64,000 nucleotides of DNA from Neocallimastix lanati (nom. inval.) (GCA_016946835.1 JACVTC010000210.1:125412-189411), one strand, 5' to 3'; positions 16,078 to 30,700 are shown, counted from the stretch's first letter. The notes: generated from the sequence alone by a model not told the origin. Program-made: numbers and translations.

Positions 16078-17529
16078 TCATATTTTTTAAATAAATAAAT
16101 AAGTAAATAAATAAAATATATATATATATAAATATATTTCAATTTATTATAAATCATTTATAAAAAGTCTTATTAAATTATATATAAATTATCTATTAAC
16201 AATAATAATAATAATTATTTATAATATTAATCTACATTATTATTCTGGAATATTTATTCAATTAAAATCATAAAGTAAAGAAAAAATAATCTTTTTATAT
16301 ATATATATATATATTATTTAATTTTACATTATTTAATTTTATTTGAAGAATTATTTATAATAAAAACACCGTAATATATCGTTCTGTATATATATTATAT
16401 TTATTTATTTATTGACTTATATTTTATTATATTTTATTTTATTATATTATATTTTATTTTATTATATTTTATTTTATTTTATTATATTTTATTTTATTTT
16501 ATTATATTTTATTTTATTTTTGTTAAGTTATATATAATATTAAACAAATATATATACACATGTATATATATATATATTCATTAAAATTTAAAATTAAATA
16601 TATATCTTTACAGATATATAATATTATAAAATTATTCATAATTTATCTATTTATTAATTAAATATTATCTATTTATACCTTACTTATTATTTTATTATTA
16701 CTATTTATAATAATTGAATAATATAGAATATAAAATATTACATATTTTATATAAAAATAAAAAATATAAATATTTTTATTTTATTATTATTACTTTATAT
16801 ATATATATATGTTATCTATGTGTATATATAATTTATTCAATTTTATTTTATTACTGTTTATTTGTTCAATTATATAATTTATATTTCTATAAAATATAAA
16901 TTTCTATTCTAAAAATTATATATAAAATTTATATAAAATAAAAATAAAAAAAAAAAAAAATATGAAAATATGAAAATAAATAAAAAAAATATGATAATTT
17001 TTAATACAATAATCAAATTACATATTAATATTAGGAATAATAATTAAATATATATTTTCACAATTCTATTTTCAATTAGTTCTACTTTTTCAGTCTAAAT
17101 TTATATATTTAATCTTTTGATATTGAGATATACTTTAATAAAATTTTCTTTTTTTTTTTTTTTTTTTTTTTAAAAAAAATAAGTTTATTTAAACATATTT
17201 CTCTTGTATTTTTCTGGATTGGATGAATAAATTATGTATTTAAATTTTATGTGAAATTTTTTAAATATAAACCCTACTATTAAAGCTCAATTCGTACAAC
17301 ACTTAACACAGTAATACACAATAAATAAATTTACAAAAATTTTCTTGTTTTTATAAACTTTATTTACCTATATTAATGTTAAAATATAGTAAATAAAATT
17401 ATACATTATGCTTTATTATAAAATAAAATTAATTTAAAATACATGTAATAATTATTATTCAGAAAATGATTCTTCTTTATTAATAAAATATTATTAAATA
17501 AATAAAATATATAATATAAAATAATTAAT
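16078..17529. other. AT-rich intergenic region downstream of RasGEF
   Basis: 3' flank of the RasGEF gene with AATAAA-like motifs at about 16090-16115, (TA)n runs and a degenerate tandem array of ATTTT/ATTATATTTT at about 16425-16520. A T run of about 26 lies at 17147-17172. Nothing gene-like seen. Confidence 0.65.
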
Positions 17530-19530
17530 CTGAGCTTCACTCATTGACAGATTAAGAGTCTCATGAAAGAGACCATAAATATATTTATATAATATTATAT
17601 ATTTCTTTAAAAAAATTACTATATTCAAATTTAAATTTATTTTATAAAATAAATAAATATATAATTAATTTTTAAATAATTAAATATAAAAATAAATAAA
17701 TAAAATTTTATTAAAAATTTGATGTTTAAAATCATGGGAAGAAAAAGAACTCAAGAAACAGAAATCTCCGAAGTTAGTTCCACTTCCTCTTCATCAACCC
17801 CTACTATGAATAAAAATGAAAACATTAATAAAGATGAGGATAATGTTCCTCAAAATGAAATTTTATTTCAAAATTATGTCTATAAAGATTTATTAATTAA
17901 ATCCGTATTTAAATACAAAGATTTTAAATTAAATACCTTAAATTTTGAAGATTGGTTTATTGAATTAAAACGTCATCTAATTGCACAAGATTACGACGAA
18001 TATATTGAAAAAGAATTTGTGTATGATGACATGACTAGAAAACAAATAAAATATGATAACGCAGTTCAATCAATAATATCTAGTAGCTTAGACTTAGAAA
18101 CAAAGGCTTATCTAAAAGGTTGTAGGACTGCATATCAAATGATTGATAGACTTAAAAAACAATTCTACAAATCAGGAGAATCCTTATTAAATTTATTAAT
18201 GCAAAAAATTAAATTTTTAGAAATTAATAATAACAATTATATTCTATGTCTCAATGAACTAAAAAATCTATTTGAACAATATGATATAGAATGTGTCAAA
18301 CTAAATAAAAACAAATTAACTGAAGAAAGTAAAATAATCTATGCTTGCGCTAAATTAAAAAACATTGGATTTAATTTTACATTAACTTACAAATATAAAA
18401 AATTCAATGAACTTCATGATGATTTGCAAAAATGAGAAATCATGAAGAAAGAATCAACAATTATCTAAACACTCAAATTAATAATAATAATGAAAATAAT
18501 AATGAAAATAATAAAATTAATTATATTTCAAATAATAGCAAGCAAACTATATACAAAAATAATAATAATAATCAAAATAAACCTAATAATTCAAGAAATA
18601 GAAACAATAAAAATATAAAAAGCAAACACTGTCTCCTATGTAAAAAAGATGGTCATATTATAAAAGAATGTTATTATAATCCATTCAATAAAAATAATAA
18701 AAATAAAAATACAACAAATAAATATAATAATAATAAAAATAATATTAACAACAAAAATAAATTTCACTCTTATAAGATAAATGAAAATAATTCAGAATAT
18801 TCATCAGACACAAATGATAATTACATTAACTTTACCGGAAATATATCTGTATTACAAAACAATATTAAATGTAACAATTTAAAAACAAATAATAAATATA
18901 CAACATGGATTATAGATGATGGTACAGGATTAAATTTAACCAACAACATAAACCAACTAAATAATATTCAAAATTCTAATGATAAAACAATAATTTATCT
19001 AAATGGTACCACTGATAAAATAAATTGTTCTGGTACATATTATGGAAGTTTCAAGAATAATAAATTCAAATTATCAAATGTTCATTTTGCACCAAACATT
19101 AAAATCAATCTTATCTCAACACATCATATCTTAAGTCTTGGCAATAAAATAATTATGGAAAATATCAATAAAAAAGATAGATTACAAATAATTAATAAAG
19201 GTAATAATATAATCGCTAATATTTATGCAAATGATGAAAATTTATTTACATTTAATACTATTTCAAATATCAATAATATTAATATTGATATTCAAAGTAA
19301 TAATTATGACAATTATTCAAAATTTAATATTCACAATGTAGATTATTCACTTTGGCATTCAAGGTTAGGACATTTCAATAATTATAACAATATTAAAGAA
19401 TTTATTATTAAGCATACTTCTTTTCACAATAAAAAAGAATGTCCTAAATGCAAAATCAGTAAATTGAGGAGAAAACCTTCTTCTGCTTCTGATTCTTTCA
19501 CAAATGAACCTTTAGAATTGTTAATGTAAA
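17530..19530 (+). mobile_element. Ty1/copia retrotransposon fossil 1 (gag, protease, start of integrase)
   Basis: A decayed and 3'-truncated copia element. In order: a gag-like region (about 17719-18435, after a GRKRTQE start and Ser-rich head), a CCHC zinc knuckle (CLLCKKDGHIIKEC, about 18630), a protease region (around 18905) and the GAG-pre-integrase zinc region (LWHSRLGHF...CPKC, about 19350-19460). There is no integrase core, RT or RNase H, and no LTR pair could be found. The 5' leader (about 17531-17580) shares AGATTAAGAGTCTCA-like sequence with copia fossil 2. Broken, with a few interruptions plus the truncation. Probably old, and the same family as fossil 2. Confidence 0.85.
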
Positions 19531-20214
19531 TATATAACCTAATAATCAATCATTAGTAGAACTATTAACTTAACTTTATATATTGAAGTTAATAATATAT
19601 ATATATATATATAAGCAATTAAAAAAAACCATTCACAATCCAAAGAGAGAATCAAGGTCCCACTAATATATCTTCATATTGTTTATTTAATATAAATAAT
19701 AAATTAAGTCGTTCTTTAAAAGGACTGCTTTATCTGGTACATTAAATAAATAATTTATAAGAAGATTAGTTCTTATAATTCATAATGATGTAGTTTAGTT
19801 GAAATTTACTATTGATTTTTTTTTTTTTTTTTTTTGAATGGTTGCTTAATTAGATATAGGTTATTAATTTAGGTTATTAATTTTTCACTTATTTTATAAT
19901 ATTCCTAACTTATATATACAATAGAATAAGTTTTATTTGTGACATTAAATATATTTTCCCCTGTTTTAATCAATGAAGTTATAATTATTTTTTGTAGTTC
20001 ACTCTATTTTAGCAATATTGCGAACAATTATTATTTGGTGTTTATTCATTATTTCAATGTAAAGGGTAAATTATGTTATTAAAGCTAATGTTTCAATATT
20101 TGTTAATTAGTTTTATTCTTATAAATTCTTGAAAGACACTTTGAATTTTTTTATAACTTATTATTAGCATTGTTATTTTAACCGTTCATTTTATAAAATT
20201 AGTGAATATAAATA
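19531..20214. other. AT-rich spacer between copia fossil 1 and the satellite
   Basis: No gene seen. A T run of about 20 lies near 19817-19836. Possibly non-coding remains of the copia element. Confidence 0.5.
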
Positions 20215-21917
20215 AAATAAAATAAAATAAATAATAGAAATATTAATATAAAGTATAGATTGAATAAAATAAAATAAAATAAAATAAAATAAAATAAATA
20301 GTAGAAATATTAATATAAAGTACAGATTGAATAAAATAAAATAAAATAAAATAAAATAAAATAAATAGTAGAAATATTAATATAAAGTACAGATTGAATA
20401 AAATAAAATAAAATAAAATAAAATAAATAGTAGAAATATTAATATAAAGTACAGATTGAATAAAATAAAATAAAATAAAATAAAATAAAATAAATAGTAG
20501 AAATATTAATATAAAGTACAGATTGAATAAAATAAAATAAAATAAAATAAAATAAAATAAAATAAATAGTAGAAATATTAATATAAAGTACAGATTGAAT
20601 AAAATAAAATAAAATAAAATAAATAGTAGAAATATTAATATAAAGTACAGATTGAATAAAATAAAATAAAATAAAATAAATAGTAGAAATATTAATATAA
20701 AGTACAGATTGAATAAAATAAAATAAAATAAAATAATATAAAATAAAATAAATAGTAGAAATATTAATATAAAGTACAGATTGAATAAAATAAAATAAAA
20801 TAAAATAAAATAAAATAAAATAAAATAAAATAAAATAAAATAATATAAAATAAAATAAAATAAAATAAAATAAAATAAAATAAAATAAAATAAAATAAAA
20901 TAAAATAAATAGTAGAAATATTAATATAAAGTACAGATTGAATAAAATAAAATAAAATAAAATAAAATAAAATAAAATAAAATAAAATAAAATAAAATAA
21001 AATAAATAGTAGAAATATTAATATAAAGTACAGATTGAATAAAATAAAATAAAATAAAATAAAATAAAATAAAATAAAATAAAATAAAATAAAATAAAAT
21101 AAAATAAATAGTAGAAATATTAATATAAAGTACAGATTGAATAAAATAAAATAAAATAAAATAAAATAAAATAAAATAAAATAAAATAAAATAAAATAAA
21201 TAGTAGAAATATTAATATAAAGTACAGATTGAATAAAATAAAATAAAATAAAATAAATAGTAGAAATATTAATATAAAGTACAGATTGAATAAAATAAAA
21301 TAAAATAAAATAAAATAAAATAAATAGTAGAAATATTAATATAAAGTACAGATTGAATAAAATAAAATAAAATAAAATAAAATAAAATAAATAGTAGAAA
21401 TATTAATATAAAGTACAGATTGAATAAAATAAAATAAAATAAAATAAAATAAAATAAATAGTAGAAATATTAATATAAAGTACAGATTGAATAAAATAAA
21501 ATAAAATAAAATAAAATAAAATAAAATAAATAGTAGAAATATTAATATAAAGTACAGATTGAATAAAATAAAATAAAATAAAATAAATAGTAGAAATATT
21601 AATATAAAGTACAGATTGAATAAAATAAAATAAAATAAAATAAATAGTAGAAATATTAATATAAAGTACAGATTGAATAAAATAAAATAATATAAAATAA
21701 AATAAAATAAAATAAAATAAAATAAAATAAAATAAAATAAATAGTAGAAATATTAATATAAAGTACAGATTGAATAAAATAAAATAAAATAAAATAAAAT
21801 AAAATAAAATAAAATAAAATAAAATAAAATAAATAGTAGAAATATTAATATAAAGTATAGATTGAATAAAATAAAATAAAATAAAATAAAATAAAATAAA
21901 ATAAAATAAAATAAAAT
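20215..21917. repeat. Composite satellite: 33-bp core plus (AAAAT)n, about 22 units
   Basis: About 22 copies of a conserved core (GTAGAAATATTAATATAAAG followed by TACAGATTGAAT) alternate with AAAAT pentanucleotide runs of very variable length, from about 3 to more than 20 repeats. The cores are nearly identical, the first and last showing TATAGATTG instead of TACAGATTG. The minus strand shows a long ILFYF-repeat frame, which is an artefact of the pentanucleotide. The same family occurs at 35458-36757 and, reversed, at 37014-37590. Confidence 0.95.
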
Positions 21918-23344
21918 ATAGAATCATTTTTAAGTATTTAGGTAACATTTTCATTTTTGCCTTAAAATTTTTTCTCTGGATTTATTTTGTTTTTTAGATT
22001 TCATTAACATATATATTAACTGAAAATTGTTTGAATAATGAAAAGAAAATGATAGTACTATATATATTTAATTCAATTTTTAATATAGTTTGTATTTATC
22101 CCCAAAAACATCAATAATAAGCTTTTTGAAAATATAATATTCACTTTCTTCTTTTTTAAATACTTATATTTTAATCTTTCCTCTTACTAATAAAAAATTT
22201 CAGATATTAAGAAAGATTTATATATTGGGGTACACTCTTCCCGTTCTTTCGGCTTTGAGCCTTTCTCTTGTATAACAGTAATATACAAATTTGTTATGAA
22301 ATTAAAAGTATTTTGTTGATAATATATATTTTAGAAGAAAAAATATATATATATAAAGAATGCTCGATTATATGCCTTTTCAGAATCTAAAAAATGAATT
22401 AATTATCATTATAAAAATAATTCAGCTATTATTTTAGTTAATTGATTTAATATGCTATTTAATAAATTCTTTGAATCTATAAGTATTTCTCTAATTTGAT
22501 CGTTGTTAACCTGATTAGAAATACTTTTACAAAAAGTCATAAATTTTCTTATATTGATCATATAATTTATAATAAAGAAACTGCTATTTTTATATCGCTT
22601 CGATTTGTTTTCTATACATTATGTTTTAAATAATAATTAATTGTCTCTTATATTATAAGTTTTATAAGTTTCATTTTTTTGTAAATTTTAAAATATAAAA
22701 TTTTTCAAAAAAAGTATAAAAGCATAATCTTTCTCATAATTACTTCTCTGATTTGGAAGACAAGTTAAATCAAATAATAAGATTTATTCATTATTTATAA
22801 ATTGTGAAAAACAAAAAATTATTTATATATATCTTCTTTGTGGAACTTTAGTTTTTGATAAGCTACAATTCAATATTTGGGAACAAAAACATTTAAAAGA
22901 GCTTCTTTAAAAGAGTTTCTGAGTCTAATTTAATGCTACAAATATAGTAAATTGAGTGAATTAAAAATCTGATATTATTACCAGTCATTAGTTACTCTTT
23001 TAGTTAACTAGTTGGTTTAAGATAAAATTTCATTTAGTAATTAATTATTTTTAGATTATATTAATTTATTTTAATAAATAAAAAATATCATAATGACTAT
23101 TTATATAATTTAAAATAAAATAAATATTATAAATTATATATTAATACTTTTAAATTTAATAATTATTTAATGTTAAGTAATGTACTTTAAGATATAATAT
23201 AAAGTTCTTAATGATATAATGTATGTAATAGATTAAATATTGAATTAATGTATATTATTAAATAACTGAGTCTTTTTATCATAAGTAATAAAAATAATAA
23301 ATAATAAATAAATAAATAAATATATAATAATATAAATTTCGTGT
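21918..23344. other. AT-rich spacer with a small GC-richer patch
   Basis: No gene. A patch at about 22228-22290 (GGGTACACTCTTCCCGTTC, then CTTTGAGCC and CTTGTATAACAG) is unlike its surroundings and could be an LTR remnant of the downstream copia element. No second copy was found to prove it. Confidence 0.4.
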
Positions 23345-26300
23345 GTGTGTACACCACATTCTGTGTGACTCCTTAATAGATTAAGAATCTCAATGCTGAG
23401 AGACTTATTTTTTTTTTTAATAAAACATTTTATAATATTATGAAATTTTAATAAATAATATTTAGTTTTTATTTTATCTTATTTTTTTTTTTTTATTTTA
23501 TGTTCATCATAATGCCTAAGAGAAAAATTAATAAAAAAGCAATTGAAGATAGCTCTAGTTCATCAACTCCAACTGATAGTAATAAAAATGGAACTATCTC
23601 TCAATTACATATGATGATTCTGAAAATGATGATGTTACAAACGATTCTGATTTGTTTGATGTTGATGATAATCCTAATAGTAATAAAAATATCAGCATTA
23701 ATAAAATTAATAAATACTATGGTAATACATCAAAATCCGTTTTTTATATAAAAGATTTTGAAATGTCAAAAGAAAATTTTCTTGATTGGTATGAACCATT
23801 AAGAAGACATTTAATTGATATTGATTTAGATACTTTCATTAACAAATAAATAGATAGTAAAATTATGAATAGAAAATAAATAAAAGATGATAATGCAGTC
23901 CAGTCAATAATAATTAATAGCCTGAATAAAATTAATCAAAATTATCTTAGTGGATGTAGAACTGCATACTAAATGATACAAAGATTGAAAAGGCGCTACT
24001 ATCAATCTGGACAAGTATTATTAAATATCTTAAAACAAAAAATCAAAAATTTAAAAATTAATAATAATGATTATATTCAGTACACAAATGAATTAAATAA
24101 TCTTTTTTTTTGAACAACACCAAACTAAGTGTGAAAATTTAAATAAAAAATCAATGAATGAAGAAACAAAACTTTTATATTCATCTATTGAATTAAATAA
24201 AATTGGTATTAATTCACCTCCTATATACAGTTTTAAAAATTTTAATGATTTAGTTAATGAATTATATAAAAGACACGACTTTTTCGAAAAGGCAAATATA
24301 TTAAAATACCCAAACAATATGTTTATTGATTTAAATGTCAATAATGTGAACAAAGGAAAATCTTATAATAATATTAATTCTAAAAAAGAATATTACTGCC
24401 ATATCTAGTTAAAGGTCATTCTACTGATTTTTGTAAATTTAATTCTTTAAATAAAGAAAACAGTAATTACAAAAATAATAGCTTTAAAAATAAAAATAAT
24501 GATAAAAATCATAATAACATTAAGTTTAATTTAAAACGAAATAATAATAATTATCACTCAAGTAATATTAATGAAGATAATTATAATGACTGTAATAATA
24601 ACGATATTTTTGACAATTCATATGAAAATAATGATGACAATGATTTTAAGGATGAAACATATATTAATTTTACTGGTAGTATCTCAGTAATTGAAAATTG
24701 AAATAATATAAATTTTAAAAAAGAAAATAAATACACACATTGGATTATTGACAGCGGTACTGGTATTAATTTAACGAATGAATTAAACGATTTAAAATAT
24801 AAAAATGATATCAATAATAAAAATATTATATATCCAAATGGTAAATTAGATAAAATTAAATGTAAAGGTACATATAATGGCAAATTCAAAAATAATAAAT
24901 TTATTGTATCTAATGTTTATTACGCATCAAATATTAAAAATAATATAATTTCAACACATTCTATACTAAAAAATGGATGTAAAATAATTACGGAAAATAT
25001 TAATAATGAGGACAGATTAAAGATAATAAAAAATAATAAATTAATAGCAAATATTTATGCAGATGGCGAAAATTTATTTTCTTTAGATACCATACCAATT
25101 AATAATGTTACTTCAAAAAATCACGTTTTGCATATGGATAATGTTTTGTGGCACTTGAGGTTAGGTCATTAATATAACAAAAATATACAAAATTTTGTTA
25201 TCGAACATTTGAAACTTCATAACTCTAAAAATTGTCATCAATGCAAAATCAGCAAGTTAAAGAAAAAACCTTTGTATAACAATTTTAATAAATCTGAAAA
25301 ACCAATGGAATTAGTTCACACCGATGTTGTAGGAAAATAAGAAAATTCTTTTAACGATTTCTACTACTATGTCACTTTTCATGATGATTTTTCCAGAAAA
25401 TGTTGGGTTTTTCTTATTAAAAATAAATCAGATGTTCCTGATACTTTTATTAAATTTTATAACTTTATTTCTAATACTACCTCTTTCAAAATTATTAATG
25501 TTAAATCTGATCATGGTACAGAATACATTAATAAAAATTTAATTAAATTTATGGAATCTAAAGGTATTAATTTTATTCATTCTACTCAAGGAAATTCTCA
25601 GTAAAATGGTCGTGTGGAACGCTTGAACCAAACTTTAAATAATTGTGCACCGACTTTATTGAATTCTGCTAAACTTCCTCTTAATTTCTGGGATTCTGTT
25701 ATTTTATGCGCTGCTTATTTGTATAATATTAACCCTCATCAGCGTATTGATAATAAAATTCCTAATGAATTATTTTTCAACAAACCCGTTGATATTGCAC
25801 ATCTTAAAGTTTTTGGTTGTAAAGCCTTCTTTTATAATAATCATAAATCCAACAAATTTGAAAATAATTCCAAACCTGGTATTTTCCTTGGTTATGCAGG
25901 TGATTCTCTTGGTTATAAAATTTTGGATGTTTCTACTAATTCTATTATTACTGACAGAGACGTATATTTTTTAGAAGACATGCCTGGTACTATTTATACT
26001 ACTTTTTTTTGCAATAAATATATTGACTCTATAATAGATTTCAAGGATTTATTAATAGGAAAGTAATAATTCTAATGATATTATGAATGATTTACAATTA
26101 AAAATCCTTTAAATAATAATAATGATATGAATGATAATAATTATAGCGATATGAATAATAATAATAATAATAATATAAATAATAGTAATTATAGCGATAT
26201 AAATAATTTATAATATTAATAATAATAATAATGATTTGAATAGTAATAATTTATTTAATAATAACAATTTAAATAATAACAATAATTAAAATAATAATAA

Positions 26301-26350
26301 TAATAATTCAAACAATATTAATGATATAAATAATAATTCATCTAAATTTA
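23345..26350 (+). mobile_element. Ty1/copia retrotransposon fossil 2 (gag, protease, integrase)
   Basis: Same family as fossil 1 and much more decayed, with roughly ten breaks. Parts in order: leader with an AGATTAAGAATCTCA-like motif (about 23380), gag (about 23510-24370), zinc-knuckle region (about 24390-24430), aspartic protease (WIIDSGTG, about 24745), GAG-pre-integrase region (about 25140-25260), and integrase core (about 25310-25900; VHTDVVGK, SDHGTEY, GRVERLNQT, and the following copia motif FGCKAFFY). An Asn-rich stretch of AAT repeats follows to about 26345. RT and RNase H are absent, as in fossil 1. No LTR pair was recognised. Confidence 0.9.
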
Positions 26351-27753
26351 TGTATTTCAATTTTTATATAATTATTTAATGAAATTATTTAATGTATGAA
26401 TTTAGTTTGATTTATTTTATTTATATATTTTATTTAGTATCTTTATTTTTATTTTTATTATTATTATTTTTTTTTTTTTTTTTCTTTTTTTTTTTTTTTT
26501 GTTCATTTTTACTTTGATTTTTATTTGATTTGATTCTACTTTTTTATTGTATTTCAATGTTAATTTTTTAGATATAGTTTATATAAAATTCTTAATTTAT
26601 AATATATGATTATAATAAAAAAAAAAAAAAAACACAAAAAATTTATTTACAAAATTAATTGGGAATATTTTTCTTTTTTTAAAAAAATAAAATTATATAT
26701 AAATAAATATTTCATTACAGATGAAAAATATATATTAATGAAAAAAAAATTTATATAAAACTAAACTAATGATAGTATTTTTAAATATAATATATACTAT
26801 TATATAAAATAAATGATTTTATATATAATTTATTATATTATTTTTTTTAAAAAAAAGTTTTTCCCATGATTAAATATTTTTTTTTTAAATTTTTCTAAAT
26901 TATTTCTTTTATATATTATTCAAAGATTTAAACATTGATTATTATTTAATAATTATTCCATTACACAATTCTATTAAATAGTTTATATGTTATTTAATTA
27001 CTTTTTGTAGTTTGAATGGCTTTAAATATTTCATATAAATAATATATATATTTATAACTTATATTTATAACTTATATATATTTTAAAATTTTCCTTCTTT
27101 TTTGAATAAAAACTCTATTATTGGGTTTGATTTTTTCTTTTCTTTTTTTTTTTTTTTTTTTTTTTTTTGTTACTTAATATTACTAACGTAATTTAGAATC
27201 TTAATAATTTATATTATTTATATTTATCTTTTGATTATAAAAACAAATATGATTTTTTAATTTATTTTGCAATATATTCATCATTTATTTGATATAATTA
27301 TAGCGTTGCCGAAACAAATTATTTTTATTATTTTTATTATTACTATACTTAATAATTAAAATAATAAGAATATTCCCATTTTTAAAATTCAATTTTTGTT
27401 TTACGCCTCTTAAATCTCTTTAATTGTAAACAAACATTTATCCAGTTTTTATTTGTTTTATGATTAAATTTGTAAAACTAACGATTAATTTTGTGATATG
27501 TTAATTTTTCTACTTCCAAATATTTGAAAAAAAAAGATAAAAAATAACATAATAAATAAAATATTTGAAATATATTTCTTTTTCTTATTAAAAATATCTT
27601 TTATTTTAATGTAATAATTTAAAACTTTAATAATTTTATTGGTATAAAAAAATAAAAGAATTTTATTTTATTTTTTTAATATAAAGAAAAAGTTCATTAC
27701 TTTTTTTATTATTTGTTATTTTTATATGATTGTTTTTTCAATTCCTATAATTT
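26351..27753. other. AT-rich spacer, 3' flank of the phosphodiesterase gene
   Basis: Homopolymers of T (about 26466-26500 and 27146-27168) and A. It includes the 3' untranslated region of the minus-strand phosphodiesterase gene. No gene seen. Confidence 0.6.
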
Positions 27754-30700
27754 TTATGAGGATTCTGTTTTCTCTGCATTACTATCAATCCATTCTTTAT
27801 TAGATTTCAAACCATCAAGAATAACATTTACTTTTTCTTGTGACTCTTGTAAATTTAATTTACTAAAAGTCTTTTTATGATGGTGTAATTTTGATAACCT
27901 TTGAATAGAATTAAAGTTTGAAGCATTATTTTCATCATTCACAGAAAAGGAAGTAATCTTTTGTTTTTCAGCATCAGTAGCTGATGAATTACTAATTAAT
28001 GAATTATCATTATTGTTTGTAACTTGAACTGAACTTTCTCTAGAAATGGTATTATTTGTACTAGAATTATTTGTTATTTGTAATTGCTTTTGATTACTAT
28101 TTTTACTAACTTGATATTTACTAATGTACTCTCCAACAGCTTCAAATATTGGCGCTGCCACAAAATCAATAAAACCCTTTTGACAACTAAATTTATTAGC
28201 ATTTTCTCTATTACAGAATGGACTTACTGTCATATTTAATTGTTTTTCCTTATCACCTTGTGAAAAGAATTCAGACATAACACGATTCATCCATTCTTTA
28301 TAAATATTTCTACTTTTAGTAGGATTTGAAACATCACAGCATTTAATCATCATTTGCATTAATAATAATTTATCTTCACGAGTATTACATGTTAATGTAT
28401 CTAATAATTTCTTCTTAAATGAAGTTAAATATGAAAAATGACCACTTAAATCAGTTGCCAATACCAATTCAATGATTGTTTCACGAAGTTCACGTTTCTT
28501 TTCTTTATCTAAACGTTCAATGAAATTATTACCGGATTTATTTAAAAGTTTTAAAGCTGCTGAACAATGATGATTTTCTAAAACAGATTTATCATTATAT
28601 AATTCAGCTAATGGATCTCCTACTGTAATTAAAAACTTATTACTAACTCCTGGATGATCAAAATCATGTATACATGCAGCCATGTACATACCTAAATAAT
28701 CTAAATCTTTAAAGCAAGTTGCAATATTTGGTATAGTTGAAAAATAGTACATACAGTGGAGTACATCACTAGCATGCTCCGCATTATGAAATTGATGTTC
28801 CGGATGATAACCATCTTCTACAGAAGATATAAAGTTCAAAAATTGATTAACTGAAAGATGAAGACGACCTAATAATCCCGATTTTACAAAAATATGATAT
28901 GACATTGTAAGTAATGGTCTTGATGTTGACTTGAAATATTCGAAAATTGGGAAATTATAATCATTTATTTTTGTTAATAGTTCAGCTGAATGATTTGTTA
29001 AATAATTATCAATATTTATTATTTGATATTCAGATTGTGGATCATGAATTGAGGGAGATGGGGTATAGAATGGTGAACGAGAACCAGCACCTGAACTAGA
29101 TTCACTAGAAGAACTACGTTTTGAACGTTCAATTTGTTTACGATGAGCAACTTCACTGAAAAGCCATTTCTTACGTTCATCATCCATTTTAAGTCCTTGT
29201 GTTACTTGCTGATCTAAATCAGGAGCAAAAAGATTAGGTACTTGTAAATAACATAAAACCATTCCTAACGCTTTTAAATGCTCAGGACCAATAGTCGGAC
29301 TTGCCATTAATGAACGTATGGTAATAATAGCCTTCTCAATTGGAGCATCTAAATCGGCTGCTTCATTTGCAAATCCTTTTTCTATACGATTAAGTTGTGA
29401 TACTAACTTCGAATTTATTCTCATAAGACGTTGTTCATTCATAAATTGCCGTCTTGAAGACCTTTCTTTCTTATATAATGAATATACTACTACAAATAAT
29501 ATTATAATAAATAATACTACTTTTAGTAATATAACATAATAATTACTTTCTTTATATATTACTGTTATTATCCACCAAATACAAAATACAGAAGATGATA
29601 ATATTGACGGTATAAAGCATGAAATTAACAATGAATGACTGATAAAGAAAAATGATATATAGGCCAATAATAAAACATCTTTACTTTCATTATTAATAAA
29701 TATCACAGAACTAAGAAGTGTTACTGGTCCCATGAATATTAATACTGTATTAACAAGATATGGTACCGCTTTTGCAAGAATCTGTGTTTTAAGACGATAG
29801 ATAAGATAGTAAAATACAATTACGGGTAATGCTAAGCCTAATATATCTAATATTGCTACTTTACTTATTAACAACTTAAAATTTACTTTATTTGATTCTA
29901 TAACCATTTCATCAAACCCATTAAATAGAATCATCATTTGTGTTAATAATACTACCACTGCTAATATAATCGTACTTCTTTTCCAAAAGTTTATATATTT
30001 ATTACTAATGTATCTGTTGTAACAAATTTCAGTATATGTATCTTTAAAACGTAAAGTTATATTACTATTTATACTTTTTTGGAAAAGATCATGAATCAAT
30101 TGGGTATCTTCACGTTTAATATCAAGGTAATCTTCATCAATAAATATTTGATGACTACGTTCACCACTTTGATTTAATAGCCTCTTATAAAATGACTTTT
30201 GTTTATGATTTTTAGTCCTTGATGATGAATACATATCAGTGGTTTTAATAACTTCATTTTCTGCTTCCATAATGCTTCTATATTTATGAATATCATTCAT
30301 TTGATTTATTGAATCATGTTCTGCACTATTACTATTAACTGATGTCAATATATTTAATGGCATATCTTCTTCATTATGTTTATCAATAGTATGATCAAAT
30401 GATTCATGTATTAAATTATTCGTTATTGAATTAGCAGACCCTATTGAAGATGATTTGTTATTTAATGTTGAATTAGAAAATGCAGAATTTGAATTAGTAT
30501 TGTTATACGACACAGTTGAGAGAGATGATGATATATTATTGTTATTTGCGCTTGAATTATATGCTGCTGTAGTGTTCAGATTATTATTTTGGGTAATAGA
30601 ATAATAAATTGGGGAATAATTTTGATGACCATTAAAAGTATAGCCATTGGTATAACTTCTATGCTTATAATTATTTCCTGTATTACTTATTATACTAAAC

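Noticed and set aside
16714-16899. 61-codon Tyr/Ile-rich frame, and the similar one at 42910-43104
   Set aside because: Both are what AT-rich spacer gives by chance.
20215-21917. CRISPR-like look: conserved repeats separated by variable spacers
   Set aside because: The spacers are only AAAAT runs of different length, the DNA is eukaryotic and no cas-like genes are present.
21403-21954. Long minus-strand frame of ILFYF repeats, resembling a membrane protein
   Set aside because: It is the composite AAAAT satellite read through; the pentanucleotide has no stop in that orientation. The same applies to 36073-36726 (minus) and 36992-37558 (plus).
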